NCBI GenBank assembly: GCA_900473915.1
Contig: UCNG01000009.1
Coordinates: 21,179-85,178, forward strand
Reading direction: 5' to 3'
DNA: 64,000 bases
Origin: Hyphomicrobiales bacterium
GTDB lineage: Bacteria; Pseudomonadota; Alphaproteobacteria; Rhizobiales; Rhizobiaceae
Shown here in pieces: positions 45,647-55,967 of this stretch. Both the position numbers and the translations under genes were made by a program. The notes below the pieces were generated by a model, which was not told the origin of the DNA, did not search any database, and worked only from the letters and a program-made list of their open reading frames with translations. Position 1 is the first letter of the stretch; every line of letters starts with the position of its first letter.

Positions 45647-46075
45647 ATGTTCGCAGTCATCAAGACCGGTGGCAAGCAGTATCGCGTTGCCGCAAACGAC
45701 CTCATCAAGGTCGAAAAAGTTGCTGGCGAAGCCGGTGACATCGTAGAATTCGCAGAAGTCCTGATGGTCGGCACGACCATTGGCGCCCCGACCGTCGCCG
45801 GTGCCCTCGTCACCGCCGAAGTCGTCGAACAGGGCCGTGCCCGCAAGGTCATCGCGTTCAAGAAGCGTCGCCGTCAGAACTCGAAGCGCACCCGCGGTCA
45901 TCGTCAGGAACTGACGACCATCCGCATCTCGGAAATCCTCACCGACGGCGCAAAGCCTTCCAAGAAGGCCGCCGAGAAGAAGGCTCCGAAGGCAGACGCC
46001 GCTGAAGGCGAAGCCGCAAAGCCGAAGAAGGCAGCGCCCAAGAAGGCCGCAGCCAAGGCCGAGTCGGCTGAGTAA
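45647..46075 (+). CDS. rplU: Ribosomal protein L21
   Basis: 142 residues from the ATG at 45647, which has AAAGGA upstream; the frame opens earlier at 45509 but those codons are not part of L21. [20 protein letters not shown] is the standard start, and [17 protein letters not shown] the RNA-binding region. The C-terminal 40 residues are a Lys/Ala-rich extension common in Brucellaceae. It is a component of the 50S subunit and is coupled to rpmA, 25 nt downstream. Confidence 0.98.
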   Translation: MFAVIKTGGKQYRVAANDLIKVEKVAGEAGDIVEFAEVLMVGTTIGAPTVAGALVTAEVVEQGRARKVIAFKKRRRQNSKRTRGHRQELTTIRISEILTDGAKPSKKAAEKKAPKADAAEGEAAKPKKAAPKKAAAKAESAE

Positions 46076-46100
46076 ACAGAGAGATTAAAGGAGAACACCA

Positions 46101-46370
46101 ATGGCACACAAAAAAGCTGGCGGTTCCTCGCGTAACGGTCGCGATTCAGAATCCAAACGCCTTGGCGTGAAGAAGTTCGGCGGCGAAGCTGTGCTCGCCG
46201 GCAACATCATCGTGCGCCAACGCGGCACGAAGTGGCATCCGGGCGCCAATGTCGGCCTCGGCAAGGACCACACGATTTTTGCAACCGTAAACGGCTCCGT
46301 GTCTTTCCGCACGAAAGCCAACGGTCGCACGTACGTGTCGGTTAACCCGATCGCGGAAGCAGCAGAGTAA
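46101..46370 (+). CDS. rpmA: Ribosomal protein L27
   Basis: 89 residues with [20 protein letters not shown] at the start and [12 protein letters not shown]-like core written [17 protein letters not shown]27 reaches the peptidyl transferase centre of the 50S subunit. The length is normal, AAAGGAG precedes the ATG and a strong terminator follows at 46440. Confidence 0.98.
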   Translation: MAHKKAGGSSRNGRDSESKRLGVKKFGGEAVLAGNIIVRQRGTKWHPGANVGLGKDHTIFATVNGSVSFRTKANGRTYVSVNPIAEAAE

Positions 46371-46439
46371 GCCGGGCACTCTTTAAAGCACCGGCGTCCC
46401 ATCGGACCCGGTGTAAATGGCAGCCTAGCCAAAAGATCG

Positions 46440-46474
46440 AAGGGAAGATGGGGCCACCCATCTTCCCTTTTTGC
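46440..46474 (+). terminator. Rho-independent terminator after rpmA
   Basis: AGGGAAGATGGG, short loop, CCCATCTTCCCT, then TTTTTG. Strong stem and T run. Confidence 0.88.
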
Positions 46475-46479
46475 ATTTG

Positions 46480-46526
46480 AGCGCATCTCGAAAAGTGTGA
46501 AGTGGTTTTCAAACAAGGTGCGCGTC
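46480..46526. repeat. Short dispersed repeat (Rhizobiales palindromic element)
   Basis: It shares CGAAAAGTGTGAAG, one variable base and GGTTTTC with the reverse complement of 61467-61513. The outer ends (GCGCATC, GGTGCGC) pair with each other. Such elements are frequent between genes in this order of bacteria. Confidence 0.6.
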
Positions 46527-46553
46527 AAATGAAACGCTCCGGAGGAACGAAAA

Positions 46554-47237
46554 ATGGTTGTCGAAGTTCTGGAAGAAGATTGTTACGACGCAAGCAGTAG
46601 CGAAAGAAGAGACAGTTACACCGATCTGTCGCCCGGCGCGGCAGGTGAAGCAGGCCCCGATCTGAGCGTAGATCTGGCCTACGAGTTGGATTGTCCCGTC
46701 CTCGTCACTGAAAGGCTGGTGCTGCGCCCGCCGCATGTCGAAGACGTGGATGCGATTTCCTATCTTGCCAATAACGCCCGCGTCTCCAGTATGCTTGCCC
46801 GTATGCCGCATCCATACACGCGTGAAAACGCCGTCGATTTTGTCGAACGCGTGCGAAAAGGCGAGATGGGCAATTGCATCTACGCCATCACGCAAGCGGA
46901 AACCGGCATCTTCATGGGCTGCTGCGGCATCCATGCGCATAAGCATGGTGAGGGGCTGGAAATCGGTTACTGGTTGGGCGAACCCTATTGGGGCCACGGC
47001 TTTGCCACCGAGGCCGCGCATGCGTTGATCGACCTGGCTTTCCGCGCAACGGAAATCGAGCGGCTGCATGTCTCGTGCCGCGCCAGCAATGGCGGCTCGC
47101 GCCGGGTGATCCACAAATGCGGGTTCCAGTTCAGCAGCATGGGCATGGCGGATTCGCTTGCCGCAGGCAATGTGCCGGTGGAGCGCTATGTTCTCGACCG
47201 CCGCACCTGGATCGGGCTGAGAAGCTGGCAGTCGTAA
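46554..47237 (+). CDS. GNAT family N-acetyltransferase (RimJ/RimL-like)
   Basis: 227 residues. LVTERLVLRPPHVEDVDAIS starts the acetyltransferase domain at about residue 51, EIGYWLGEPYWGHGFATEA holds the acetyl-CoA loop (WGHGFA in place of R/QxxGxG/A), and CRASNGGSRRVIHKCGF follows. It resembles RimJ/RimL-type N-terminal acetyltransferases. The first 45 residues are acidic and unrelated. A GGAGG box precedes the ATG. The position between rpmA and obg is fixed in Brucellaceae, but the substrate is unknown. Confidence 0.88.
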   Translation: MVVEVLEEDCYDASSSERRDSYTDLSPGAAGEAGPDLSVDLAYELDCPVLVTERLVLRPPHVEDVDAISYLANNARVSSMLARMPHPYTRENAVDFVERVRKGEMGNCIYAITQAETGIFMGCCGIHAHKHGEGLEIGYWLGEPYWGHGFATEAAHALIDLAFRATEIERLHVSCRASNGGSRRVIHKCGFQFSSMGMADSLAAGNVPVERYVLDRRTWIGLRSWQS

Positions 47238-47303
47238 GATAAGCAGCGGTCCTGCGTGAAGCCCTTCCGGCTTGCGCAGGACCGATAATCATCGGGGAAT
47301 GAA

Positions 47304-47855
47304 ATGATGGATACGCACGCAATCGCCCGCGACAGGATCGTGGTGCGCGCGCTCGAAAAGGGCGACCTGCACCGCTACCGGGCCATAAGACTAAGCGGTT
47401 TGCAACTTGCGCCGACGGCTTTCGGTTCGAGTTTCGAGGAAGAAAACGCCTATTCGGACAGCGTCTTCGCGCGCCGTCTGGAACAAGTGGACGGCAATGT
47501 GGTTTTCGGTGCCTTCGACGGTGAAAACCTGCTGGGAACGGCAGGCATGTTCCGCCATGATCGCAAGTCCGAGCGCCATCGCGGTACGCTCTGGGGCGTC
47601 TATGTGGCTCCCGAAGCGCGCGGGCTGGACCTCGGCAGGGCTCTGGTCGGCAAGGTCATCGACCACGCGGCCAACCATGTCGTCGTTCTGGATGCCAAGG
47701 TGGTCGCGACCAACGAAGCCGCCAAACGCGTCTATTATGCGCTTGGCTTCAAGACTTACGGCGTCGAACCCAAGTCGCTCTACGTTCACGGCCAGTATCT
47801 GGATCAGGAATTGATCTATATCGATTTCACCGATCCTGAACGGAACTCGAAATAG
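47304..47855 (+). CDS. GNAT family N-acetyltransferase
   Basis: 183 residues. RDRIVVRALEKGDLHRYRAI opens the fold, LWGVYVAPEARGLDLGRALV (about 98-117) is the acetyl-CoA loop with ARGLDLG, and ATNEAAKRVYYALGFKTYG closes it. It differs from the previous acetyltransferase and is not a recent duplicate. Substrate unknown. A terminator follows at 47860, so it ends the acetyltransferase transcript before obg. Confidence 0.88.
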   Translation: MMDTHAIARDRIVVRALEKGDLHRYRAIRLSGLQLAPTAFGSSFEEENAYSDSVFARRLEQVDGNVVFGAFDGENLLGTAGMFRHDRKSERHRGTLWGVYVAPEARGLDLGRALVGKVIDHAANHVVVLDAKVVATNEAAKRVYYALGFKTYGVEPKSLYVHGQYLDQELIYIDFTDPERNSK

Positions 47856-47859
47856 GCAT

Positions 47860-47896
47860 AAACCGGCTTCCTCGACTGTTTGCAGGAAGCCGGTTT
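47860..47896 (+). terminator. Rho-independent terminator before obg
   Basis: AAACCGGCTTCCT and AGGAAGCCGGTTTT pair across an 11-nt loop and end in a short T run. Confidence 0.85.
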
Positions 47897-47940
47897 TGCT
47901 GTAATTGCAACACACCACAGGCGGGCGCGCCCGCCTGTAA

Positions 47941-49032
<1,092 letters not shown>

Positions 49033-49072
49033 GCGTCGGATTTTATTTTGGATGCGGCGAGGGGGATGAAAC

Positions 49073-50209
49073 ATGCTGAAGAAACTGAAAGATTATCGCC
49101 GCATCGTTGTCAAAATCGGATCCGCCCTTCTGGTGGATCGCGCAAGCGGCCTCAAGCGCGACTGGCTGGAAAGCCTGGGGCAGGATATTGCAGCGCTGCA
49201 TCACGCAGGCGTCGAGGTGCTGGTGGTCTCGTCCGGTGCCATTGCACTTGGCCGCACGGTGCTCGGCCTGCCGAAGAAGGCGCTGAAGCTTGAGGAAAGC
49301 CAGGCTGCAGCCGCTGCCGGCCAGATCGCGCTCGCCAAGGCCTATGCCGATGTGCTTGGCGGTCATTCCATCCGTTCCGGCCAGATTCTTGTCACGCTTT
49401 CCGATACCGAGGAGCGCCGCCGCTATCTCAATGCGCGCGCGACCATCGAGACGCTGTTGAAGCTGAAGGCCGTGCCGGTCATCAACGAGAACGACACGGT
49501 GGCAACCACCGAAATCCGCTATGGCGACAATGACCGTCTGGCCGCGCGCGTGGCGACGATGATGGGCGCGGACCTTCTGGTCCTGCTGTCGGATATTGAC
49601 GGGCTTTATACGGCCCCGCCGCACAAGAACCCGGATGCGCAGTTTCTGCCATTGGTCGAAACCATCACGCCGCAGATCGAGGCCATGGCAGGCGCTGCGG
49701 CGTCGGAATTGTCGCGCGGCGGCATGAAGACCAAGCTCGACGCGGGCAAGATCGCCAATGCCGCCGGGACCGCGATGATCATCACCTCGGGCACGCGTTT
49801 CGGCCCGCTTTCGGCCATCGATCGCGGCGAGCGCGCAACGCTGTTCGAGCCGGCGCGCGCGCCGGTCAATGCGTGGAAGACGTGGATTTCCGGCAATCTG
49901 GAACCGGCTGGCCGGTTGACGGTGGATGCCGGTGCAGCCAAGGCGCTGAAATCCGGCAAGTCGCTGCTGCCTGCGGGCGTGAAGGAAATCGACGGTCAGT
50001 TCGAGCGCGGCGATACGGTTGCGGTGATGAACGAGGACGGGCGCGAGATCGCTCGCGGACTGATCGCCTACGATGCCGAGGATGCGCGCAAGATCGCAGG
50101 CCATAAAAGCGATGAGATCAGCGAAATTCTTGGCTATGATGCGCGCGCGGCGATGATCCATCGCAACGATCTGGTTGTGCGCGCGGCCAGCAATGCAGAA
50201 GCGGTGTAG
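49073..50209 (+). CDS. proB: Glutamate 5-kinase
   Basis: 378 residues. [11 protein letters not shown] (about 12-22) begins the amino-acid kinase fold, [20 protein letters not shown] (about 140-159) is the glutamate and ATP site, and SDIDGLY follows. The C-terminal 100 residues ([20 protein letters not shown]) form the PUA domain. It phosphorylates glutamate, the first step of proline synthesis, and is usually inhibited by proline. It lies 11 nt before proA. Confidence 0.96.
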   Translation: MLKKLKDYRRIVVKIGSALLVDRASGLKRDWLESLGQDIAALHHAGVEVLVVSSGAIALGRTVLGLPKKALKLEESQAAAAAGQIALAKAYADVLGGHSIRSGQILVTLSDTEERRRYLNARATIETLLKLKAVPVINENDTVATTEIRYGDNDRLAARVATMMGADLLVLLSDIDGLYTAPPHKNPDAQFLPLVETITPQIEAMAGAAASELSRGGMKTKLDAGKIANAAGTAMIITSGTRFGPLSAIDRGERATLFEPARAPVNAWKTWISGNLEPAGRLTVDAGAAKALKSGKSLLPAGVKEIDGQFERGDTVAVMNEDGREIARGLIAYDAEDARKIAGHKSDEISEILGYDARAAMIHRNDLVVRAASNAEAV

Positions 50210-50220
50210 GGGGAGAGGAC

Positions 50221-51504
50221 ATGCTGACCAAGGCAGATACGGCAAACGACATTGCTGCCGTGATGGCGGAGGTGGGGCGCAAGGCGCGCGCCGCCGCAGC
50301 CCCCCTTGCCATCGCCACCACCGAACAGAAGAACAGGGCGCTGATTGCCGCTGCCGACGCGCTGCTGGAAGCGCGGGCCGATATTCTGGAAGCCAACAGG
50401 CTTGATCTTGGCCATGCGGAAAAGAACGGCATGGCGGCATCCTTCATCGACCGGCTGACGCTGGATGACGGCCGGATCAAGGCCATTGCCGATGGTATCC
50501 GCGCCATCGCTGCCCTGCCTGATCCGGTGGGCGAAGTGATTGCCGAATGGGATCGTCCGAACGGCTTGCATATCGAGCGCGTGCGCACGCCGCTTGGCGT
50601 GATCGGCGTCATTTACGAAAGCCGTCCCAATGTAACCGCCGATGCCGGGGCGCTGTGCCTCAAGGCGGGCAATGCCGTCATCCTGCGCGGCGGCTCGGAT
50701 TCGGCGCATTCGTCGGCTGCCATTCACAAGGCGCTGGTCAGGGGGCTTGAAGCCGCCAACCTGCCTGCCGATGCGATCCAGATCGTGCCGGTGACGGACC
50801 GTGCCGCTGTCGGCGAAATGCTGAAAGGTCTTGGCGGCGCGATTGACGTGATCGTGCCGCGCGGCGGCAAAAGCCTTGTTGCGCGTGTCCAGTCGGAGGC
50901 GCGGGTGCCGGTCTTCGCGCATCTGGAAGGCATCTGCCATCTTTATATCGACAAGTCCGCCGATCTCGACATGGCGCGCAAGATTGCGCTCGACGCCAAG
51001 ATGCGGCGCACCGGCATTTGCGGTGCTGCGGAAACGCTGCTCGTGGATCGCGCCGCGGCTGCGACGCATCTCGCGCCGATCCTCGGTGATCTTGCCGCCA
51101 AGGGCTGCGAAATTCGCGGCAGCGAAGAGGTGAGGGCGCTCTATCCGGCGACAAAGCCTGCCACCGAAGAGGACTGGTCGACCGAATATCTCGATGCGAT
51201 CATTTCCGTTGCGCTGGTCGATGGCATTTCGAGCGCAATCGAACATATCAACCGCTATTCCTCGCATCATACGGAAGCGGTGGTCGCGGAAGATGCGGCA
51301 GCGGTTGCGCGGTTCTTCAACGAGATCGACTCGGCCATTCTCCTGCACAATGCCTCGACGCAATTTGCCGATGGCGGCGAGTTCGGCATGGGGGCGGAAA
51401 TCGGCATTGCCACCGGCAAGATGCATGCGCGCGGGCCGGTTGGCGTCGAGCAACTGACCTCCTTCAAATACCGCGTGCGCGGAAGCGGTCAGGTTCGTGG
51501 TTAG
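50221..51504 (+). CDS. proA: Gamma-glutamyl phosphate reductase
   Basis: 427 residues. [20 protein letters not shown] near 118 and [18 protein letters not shown] near 149 bind NADP and substrate, and the catalytic Cys is in [13 protein letters not shown] near 266. The end [20 protein letters not shown] is standard. It reduces gamma-glutamyl phosphate to glutamate semialdehyde, the second step of proline synthesis, using the product of ProB made next door. Confidence 0.96.
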   Translation: MLTKADTANDIAAVMAEVGRKARAAAAPLAIATTEQKNRALIAAADALLEARADILEANRLDLGHAEKNGMAASFIDRLTLDDGRIKAIADGIRAIAALPDPVGEVIAEWDRPNGLHIERVRTPLGVIGVIYESRPNVTADAGALCLKAGNAVILRGGSDSAHSSAAIHKALVRGLEAANLPADAIQIVPVTDRAAVGEMLKGLGGAIDVIVPRGGKSLVARVQSEARVPVFAHLEGICHLYIDKSADLDMARKIALDAKMRRTGICGAAETLLVDRAAAATHLAPILGDLAAKGCEIRGSEEVRALYPATKPATEEDWSTEYLDAIISVALVDGISSAIEHINRYSSHHTEAVVAEDAAAVARFFNEIDSAILLHNASTQFADGGEFGMGAEIGIATGKMHARGPVGVEQLTSFKYRVRGSGQVRG

Positions 51505-51510
51505 TTTCGG

Positions 51511-52170
51511 ATGAAGTTCGGTTTCGGGCTTTCCGCATTGAAGGAAAAATATCCGGGTGTCAGTGCGCATTATCTGCGCATGCCCCATGTCGAAAAGGGC
51601 ATGGCGGTGGGGCTGTTCGGCGGCTCGTTCAACCCGCCGCATGGAGGCCATGCGCTGGTGGCGGAAATCGCCATAAGGCGGCTGAAGCTCGACCAGCTCT
51701 GGTGGATGGTGACGCCCGGCAATCCGCTGAAGGACAGTCGCGAACTGGCGCCGCTCGCCGACCGGCTGAAGCTGAGCGAGGCAGCGGCCAAAGACCCGCG
51801 CATCAAGGTGACGGCGCTGGAGGCGGCTTTCAATGTGCGCTACACGGCGGATACGCTGGCGCTCATCCGCGACGCCAATCCCGGCGTTCATTTCGTCTGG
51901 GTGATGGGGGCGGACAATCTCGCTTCCTTCCACCGCTGGCAGCGCTGGCGCGAGATTGCGCAGAATTTCCCGATTGCGGTTATCGACCGGCCGGGCTCGA
52001 CGCTCGCCTATCTGTCGTCACGCATGGCGCAGACATTTTCCGACAGCCGCATCGACGAACAATATGCGCCCATGCTGGCGCGGCGCACGCCCCCGGCCTG
52101 GACCTTCATCCATGGGCCGCGTTCGTCGCTGTCCTCCACCGCCATCCGCAAGACCCGTACCGTATCTTGA
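51511..52170 (+). CDS. nadD: Nicotinate-nucleotide adenylyltransferase
   Basis: 219 residues. GLFGGSFNPPHGGHALVAE (about 34-52) is the GxFxPxHxGH nucleotidyl-transfer motif, and SSTAIRKT at the end is the ISSTxIR motif. It joins nicotinate mononucleotide to AMP in NAD synthesis. The start at 51511, 6 nt after proA, gives about 30 residues before the motif; an ATG at 51601 (MAVGLFGG) would also be possible. The linkage nadD-rsfS-rlmH is widespread. Confidence 0.94.
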   Translation: MKFGFGLSALKEKYPGVSAHYLRMPHVEKGMAVGLFGGSFNPPHGGHALVAEIAIRRLKLDQLWWMVTPGNPLKDSRELAPLADRLKLSEAAAKDPRIKVTALEAAFNVRYTADTLALIRDANPGVHFVWVMGADNLASFHRWQRWREIAQNFPIAVIDRPGSTLAYLSSRMAQTFSDSRIDEQYAPMLARRTPPAWTFIHGPRSSLSSTAIRKTRTVS

Positions 52171-52253
52171 TGGTTTCCTGATAATTTCTGCAAGATATGC
52201 GTATGACGGGCAAAGAAACTGAAAAAGTGAACAGGTTGGAAAAGCTGTTACTC

Positions 52254-52283
52254 TTGAAACAAAACAGGGACTCTGCCTATTTT
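52254..52283 (+). promoter_or_regulatory. Candidate promoter for rsfS-rlmH
   Basis: TTGAAA (52254-52259) and TATTTT (52278-52283) are 18 nt apart in the 222-nt gap after nadD. The remainder of the gap is without features that I can see. Confidence 0.4.
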
Positions 52284-52392
52284 AGAGCGTGTGGTGCTTA
52301 CAACTGCCACACTGCGTTGTTCTGCTGAGAAAGGGAATACACTGAGAACAGCAATTGAGAAGAAGGCTCATCACGCGCCTTCAACGGTCAGG

Positions 52393-52764
52393 ATGGACGA
52401 GTCCAATCTCGTGTCCCAGACCTTCGACGCGGCCTTGGCCAGTCTCGAAAACTCCAAGGCGGAATCCATCATCCCCATCGACATTCGCGGAAGATCAACG
52501 ATCGGCGATTTTATGATCGTCGCGTCGGGTCGCTCGCATCGCCATGTGACGGCGGTTGCCGACCATCTCATGCAGGCCCTGCGTGAAGCAGGCTGCAAGG
52601 ACGTCAAGGTCGAAGGGCTCGAAAGCGGCGACTGGGTTTTGATCGATACGGGCGATATCATCGTTCATATCTTCCACCCGGAAATCCGCGAATTCTATAA
52701 TCTCGAAAAGATCTGGCTGGACGACGATTTCGACGCCGACAAGGCGCTGGGAACCGTTCACTGA
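52393..52764 (+). CDS. rsfS: Ribosomal silencing factor RsfS
   Basis: 123 residues from the ATG at 52393 (MDESNLVSQTFDAALASLEN); the frame is open from 52291, so an upstream non-ATG start is possible. DFMIVASGRSHRHVTAVADH, EGLESGDWVLIDTGDIIVHI and FYNLEKIWLDD are the conserved blocks. RsfS binds L14 on the 50S subunit and stops 30S joining when nutrients are short. It lies 51 nt before rlmH. Confidence 0.94.
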   Translation: MDESNLVSQTFDAALASLENSKAESIIPIDIRGRSTIGDFMIVASGRSHRHVTAVADHLMQALREAGCKDVKVEGLESGDWVLIDTGDIIVHIFHPEIREFYNLEKIWLDDDFDADKALGTVH

Positions 52765-52815
52765 CCTTCGAGCGAACCTTGCAGGCGGTGCGCTGCCTGC
52801 CCGATTGAGAGCGTC

Positions 52816-53298
52816 ATGCGTGTGAGTGTTTTTGCCGTGGGCCGAATGAAAGCCGGCCCCGAACGGGAACTGGTCGAGCGTTATTTCGACCGATTTTCGA
52901 AGGCTGGTCCGCCTTTGGGGCTGGAATTTGCCGGTGTGAGCGAAATTCCAGAAAGTCGGGGCCAGACGGCGGATCTGCGCAAGGCTGAAGAAGCCCAGCG
53001 CATCCACGAAGCGCTTGACAATGGTGCGGCGCTGATCCTCCTGGACGAGCGCGGCAAGGCGCTCGGATCGGAAGCTTTTGCGGATCGCATCGGGCGGATG
53101 CGGGACGACGGCAAGCGCCAGCTCATCGTCGCCATTGGCGGGCCGGACGGCCACGATCCGGCCTTGCGATCACGCGCCGATCTCGTTCTGGCGCTGGGCG
53201 AATTGACGTGGCCGCACCAGATCGCCCGTATCCTGATTGCCGAGCAGCTTTATCGCGCCGCCACCATTCTGGCAGGCCATCCCTATCATCGGTCGTGA
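52816..53298 (+). CDS. rlmH: 23S rRNA (pseudouridine1915-N3) methyltransferase
   Basis: 160 residues. LILLDERGKALGSEAFADRI and IVAIGGPDGHDPALRSRADL carry the SPOUT knot and SAM site, and the end LYRAATILAGHPYHRS is the standard RlmH C-terminus. It methylates pseudouridine 1915 in 23S rRNA of the 70S ribosome. It is the last gene of the run of ribosome and NAD genes; after it the strand and base composition change. Confidence 0.96.
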   Translation: MRVSVFAVGRMKAGPERELVERYFDRFSKAGPPLGLEFAGVSEIPESRGQTADLRKAEEAQRIHEALDNGAALILLDERGKALGSEAFADRIGRMRDDGKRQLIVAIGGPDGHDPALRSRADLVLALGELTWPHQIARILIAEQLYRAATILAGHPYHRS

Positions 53299-53320
53299 CC
53301 GTTTGGCGGAGAGCGATCAC

Positions 53321-53824
53321 TCAGGCAGGCTGATCTTTCTCGCCCGATGGGTTTTGATTCCTTGTGAAGGTATTTTTTACTCTTCTCGATAATATCAAAT
53401 ACGGGACAAGTAATAATGACGCCGAGTTTGATATAAATGAGCGCCTATCTATATATTGGCTATCCAGTATGAAGTGATACGATAATCCTATTAAGTTAAC
53501 TGTGACCATATTCAACATAACAACTTTAAGTATGAAGAATGCGAGAAGGGTATTTTTGGTTCTTACATCCCGTCTTATCGCTAAGTATAAAGAGGTCACC
53601 CCTAGAATTACAAGTATTGATTGCAATATAATTACGAAAATTATAGATAGTCCTAATAGTTTTTCGCTCTCATATATTTCGTTTATAATATCGGTGCTGT
53701 AAGCGTCCAGCGTATAAAATATATCAAGCGAGATAAATATTGTTGAGGAGATTACTGCTATGATCGGAAACAGCAGGAATCCACCAATTCCCACTGGTTC
53801 CTTTTTAAAGAAATCTATAAACAT
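53321..53824 (-). CDS. DUF2569-like membrane protein, AT-rich
   Basis: 167 residues with four hydrophobic segments (about 11-35, 59-81, 95-115, 134-150). PVGIGGFLLFPIIAVISSTI near the N-terminus is like the DUF2569 opening (P-x-GIGGWLLLP). Function unknown. The DNA here is strongly AT-rich, unlike the GC-rich genes around it, and the protein is rich in Ile, Asn and Lys. Together with its place between rlmH and envC, which are usually close neighbours in this group, this points to recent gain. It converges with rlmH. Confidence 0.72.
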   Translation of the reverse strand: MFIDFFKKEPVGIGGFLLFPIIAVISSTIFISLDIFYTLDAYSTDIINEIYESEKLLGLSIIFVIILQSILVILGVTSLYLAIRRDVRTKNTLLAFFILKVVMLNMVTVNLIGLSYHFILDSQYIDRRSFISNSASLLLVPYLILSRRVKNTFTRNQNPSGEKDQPA

Positions 53825-53865
53825 TGTCGTTCCTTGCCTGATTGTCAGGCTAGTCTAAATTTTTA

Positions 53866-53926
53866 AGAGCCTGTTCCAAAAGTCGCCATTTTCGCGTCGG
53901 TCTGCCGCTTTTTGATTCAGGCTCTA
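53866..53926. repeat. Inverted repeat, about 61 nt, near the AT-rich gene
   Basis: AGAGCCTG at 53866-53873 and CAGGCTCT at 53919-53926 are exact complements, and the inner part has further AAAAGTCG-like and CGCTTTTT-like partial pairing. It could be a terminator or a dispersed element at the border of the inserted block. Confidence 0.5.
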
Positions 53927-53947
53927 ATAGTTCTGGCAGGCTTATCA

Positions 53948-54478
53948 TCATTCTCGAAATGCGTAATGCAGGCGGACGCAGCCGCGGTCAAGCGTCTTCG
54001 CGCTGAGGAGAACGGGGCTTGCCTTGAAGCCGACAGCCGGAAACAGCGGTATGCCGCCGCCGATCAGTTCCGGCATGAGGTAAATCTCGATTTCATCCAG
54101 CGCCCCGCGTTCCAGAAACGCCATCTGCAACTGGCCGCCGCCAAGCATCCACACATCGCCATCGTCAAGCGCACGCAGTTCCGCGATCAGCGCATCGATA
54201 TCGTTGCGGATTTCGAGCGGCGCCTTCGGATTCTCGATGGGTCGCGAGGTGACGACAATACTTCTCTGGTCGCCATAAGCCCACGGCTCATCGCTCTGCG
54301 CGACGAAATCATAGGTCGCGCGGCCCATGACCACGGTGCGGATCGACTTGATGAAGCTGCGATAGTCATGCTCGCCCAGATCGGCGTCTCCATATTTGAA
54401 CAGCCAGTCGAGATTTCCGTTCTCCGCCGCAATGAAACCGTCGAGACTGGCGGCGATGTAGCCGACAATTTTCGCCAT
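53948..54478 (-). CDS. RibD C-terminal/dihydrofolate reductase-like protein
   Basis: 176 residues from the ATG at 54476-54478. KIVGYIAASLDGFIAAENGN is the usual opening, TVVMGRATYDFV and SIVVTSR bind NADPH, and WMLGGGQLQMAFLERGALDE is the conserved GGxxL block. These proteins reduce pteridine-like or related small substrates; the actual one is unknown. It is divergent from a TetR gene only 50 nt away, which probably represses it. Confidence 0.88.
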   Translation of the reverse strand: MAKIVGYIAASLDGFIAAENGNLDWLFKYGDADLGEHDYRSFIKSIRTVVMGRATYDFVAQSDEPWAYGDQRSIVVTSRPIENPKAPLEIRNDIDALIAELRALDDGDVWMLGGGQLQMAFLERGALDEIEIYLMPELIGGGIPLFPAVGFKASPVLLSAKTLDRGCVRLHYAFRE

Positions 54479-54498
54479 GATGAACTCTCCTGTTGATT

Positions 54499-54520
54499 TA
54501 TAAATGAACATACGTTTATA
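54499..54520. promoter_or_regulatory. Imperfect palindrome, candidate operator of the TetR/RibD pair
   Basis: TATAAA at 54499-54504 and TTTATA at 54515-54520 flank a 10-nt centre. It sits between divergent start codons, 50 nt apart. Confidence 0.5.
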
Positions 54521-54528
54521 TATTGTCC

Positions 54529-55113
54529 ATGGCAAGAACGAAATCCATATCCGATGAGGCGGTGCTCGACCGGTTGATGACAATGGTGTCGGAGGCTGGC
54601 CCTGAGGGCCTCACCTTCGCGCGGGCGGCGAAAGCTGCCGGGCTTTCTGCGGCCACACTGGTCCAGCGTTATGGCAACCGGGAAGCCATGCTTGAGGCGG
54701 TGCTGCTGCGGGCGTGGGACAGGCTCGATGCGGCAACGCGCGCAGCCGATGAAAATGCGGCCCCCGGCCCGCAGGGGGCTGTCGATCTGTTGATGGCGCT
54801 GATGCCATCCGATGCCGCTGAATATAATGCGACGGACGGGCTTCTGCTGCTGCGCGAGGATATTCGCAATCCGGTGCTGCGGGCGCGGGGCGCGGCATGG
54901 GGCGTCGATCTGGCCCATGCGCTCGGACGCAGGCTTTCAGGCGATGCGGAAAAAGCCGAACGGCTCGGCTGGCAGATGGCCAATATCTGGCAAGGCGCGC
55001 TTATATGGTGGGCGTTCAGGCGCTGCGAACCGCCGGAAACGGCCATCCGGCGCGCCCTGACAGAATGGCTGGAGACGGTCCGGTGTGCCGTTTCGCTCGA
55101 TCACCGTTCGTAA
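54529..55113 (+). CDS. TetR-family regulator
   Basis: 194 residues from the ATG at 54529; a TTG two codons earlier is also possible. The helix-turn-helix reads GLTFARAAKAAGLSAATLVQ then RYGNREAML. The C-terminal part, WQMANIWQGALIWWAFRR, is of the type found in repressors that sense small aromatic compounds. No clear ribosome-binding site. It most likely controls the divergent RibD-like gene and itself through the palindrome at 54499-54520. Confidence 0.88.
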   Translation: MARTKSISDEAVLDRLMTMVSEAGPEGLTFARAAKAAGLSAATLVQRYGNREAMLEAVLLRAWDRLDAATRAADENAAPGPQGAVDLLMALMPSDAAEYNATDGLLLLREDIRNPVLRARGAAWGVDLAHALGRRLSGDAEKAERLGWQMANIWQGALIWWAFRRCEPPETAIRRALTEWLETVRCAVSLDHRS

Positions 55114-55176
55114 CGCTTTTCATTTCCTCGACAAAAAGCGGCGCTGAAGCCGCTTCGCGCTTTTGCTGGAAAGGCT

Positions 55177-55809
55177 CTAATTCCGGTTTCCAAGCGCGAG
55201 ACGGCAGGCAAGTCCGGTGAAAACCGATGCAAGAAGGAATTGTGGCAGTCGGGGAAACCGGTTCATCGCGGAGAGGCGGGCACGAACATGGCTTCCCGCA
55301 ACAATGACGGTTCCGTTGACCAGGAAGCCGATTATGTTCAGGACGGTTGCCAGCAGGATCATTTGAAGGAGCACCGATCCGCCGGCGGGATCAACGAACT
55401 GCGGAAAAAGCGCCAGAACGAACAGCGCCATTTTGGGGTTGAGCAGATTTGTCGCCAGACCTTCGGTAAAAATCCGTTTGCCTGACAGTTTTTGCAACGG
55501 TGTCAATGAGGAGACGCTGGCTCCTTTTGACCGGATTGTCTTATAGGCGAGATAGAGCAGATAGGCGCAGCCAGCCCAACGAACGATTTCATAGGCAATG
55601 GGCACGGACAGAAACAGTTTTGACAGGCCAAGCCCGGCGGCGATGGCGTGGCAGTAGGTACCGGCTGCGATGCCTGCATAGGTTTGAAAGCCAGCAGATC
55701 GCCCCTGACTGACACTGCGGGAGGCGATGAGAAGCATGTCCGGTCCCGGCGTAGCGGTCAGCACCAGCGAGGCGGCGGCAAAGAGCATGAGGATGGAAAA
55801 GTCCGGCAT
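55177..55809 (-). CDS. LysE/RhtB family exporter
   Basis: 210 residues with five or six hydrophobic segments. ATPGPDMLLIASRSVSQGRSAG (about 19-40) is the family mark (PGP), and FTEGLATNLLNPKMALFVLA near 115-134 the second. Members export amino acids such as lysine, homoserine or threonine across the inner membrane. The substrate is not visible. GGAACTCC-like sequence precedes the ATG. It converges with the TetR gene and is divergent from envC. Confidence 0.9.
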   Translation of the reverse strand: MPDFSILMLFAAASLVLTATPGPDMLLIASRSVSQGRSAGFQTYAGIAAGTYCHAIAAGLGLSKLFLSVPIAYEIVRWAGCAYLLYLAYKTIRSKGASVSSLTPLQKLSGKRIFTEGLATNLLNPKMALFVLALFPQFVDPAGGSVLLQMILLATVLNIIGFLVNGTVIVAGSHVRARLSAMNRFPRLPQFLLASVFTGLACRLALGNRN

Positions 55810-55967
55810 GGGAGTTCCTTTTGGAAGTAAAGCCGGGATTCCTCTTTACCATAACCTCGCCCAATAACAACTGGCACCCGCTCCATGATTATGGTTGATG
55901 GTTCGTTAACGGGTTCGGGCTAGTTTCGGCTCTGAATTTAGCCTTGTTTCGTCCTGATAGAACACGA

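Noticed and set aside
53912-54496. 194-codon plus-strand frame opposite the RibD-like gene
   Set aside because: Antisense of a gene with clear NADPH-binding motifs.
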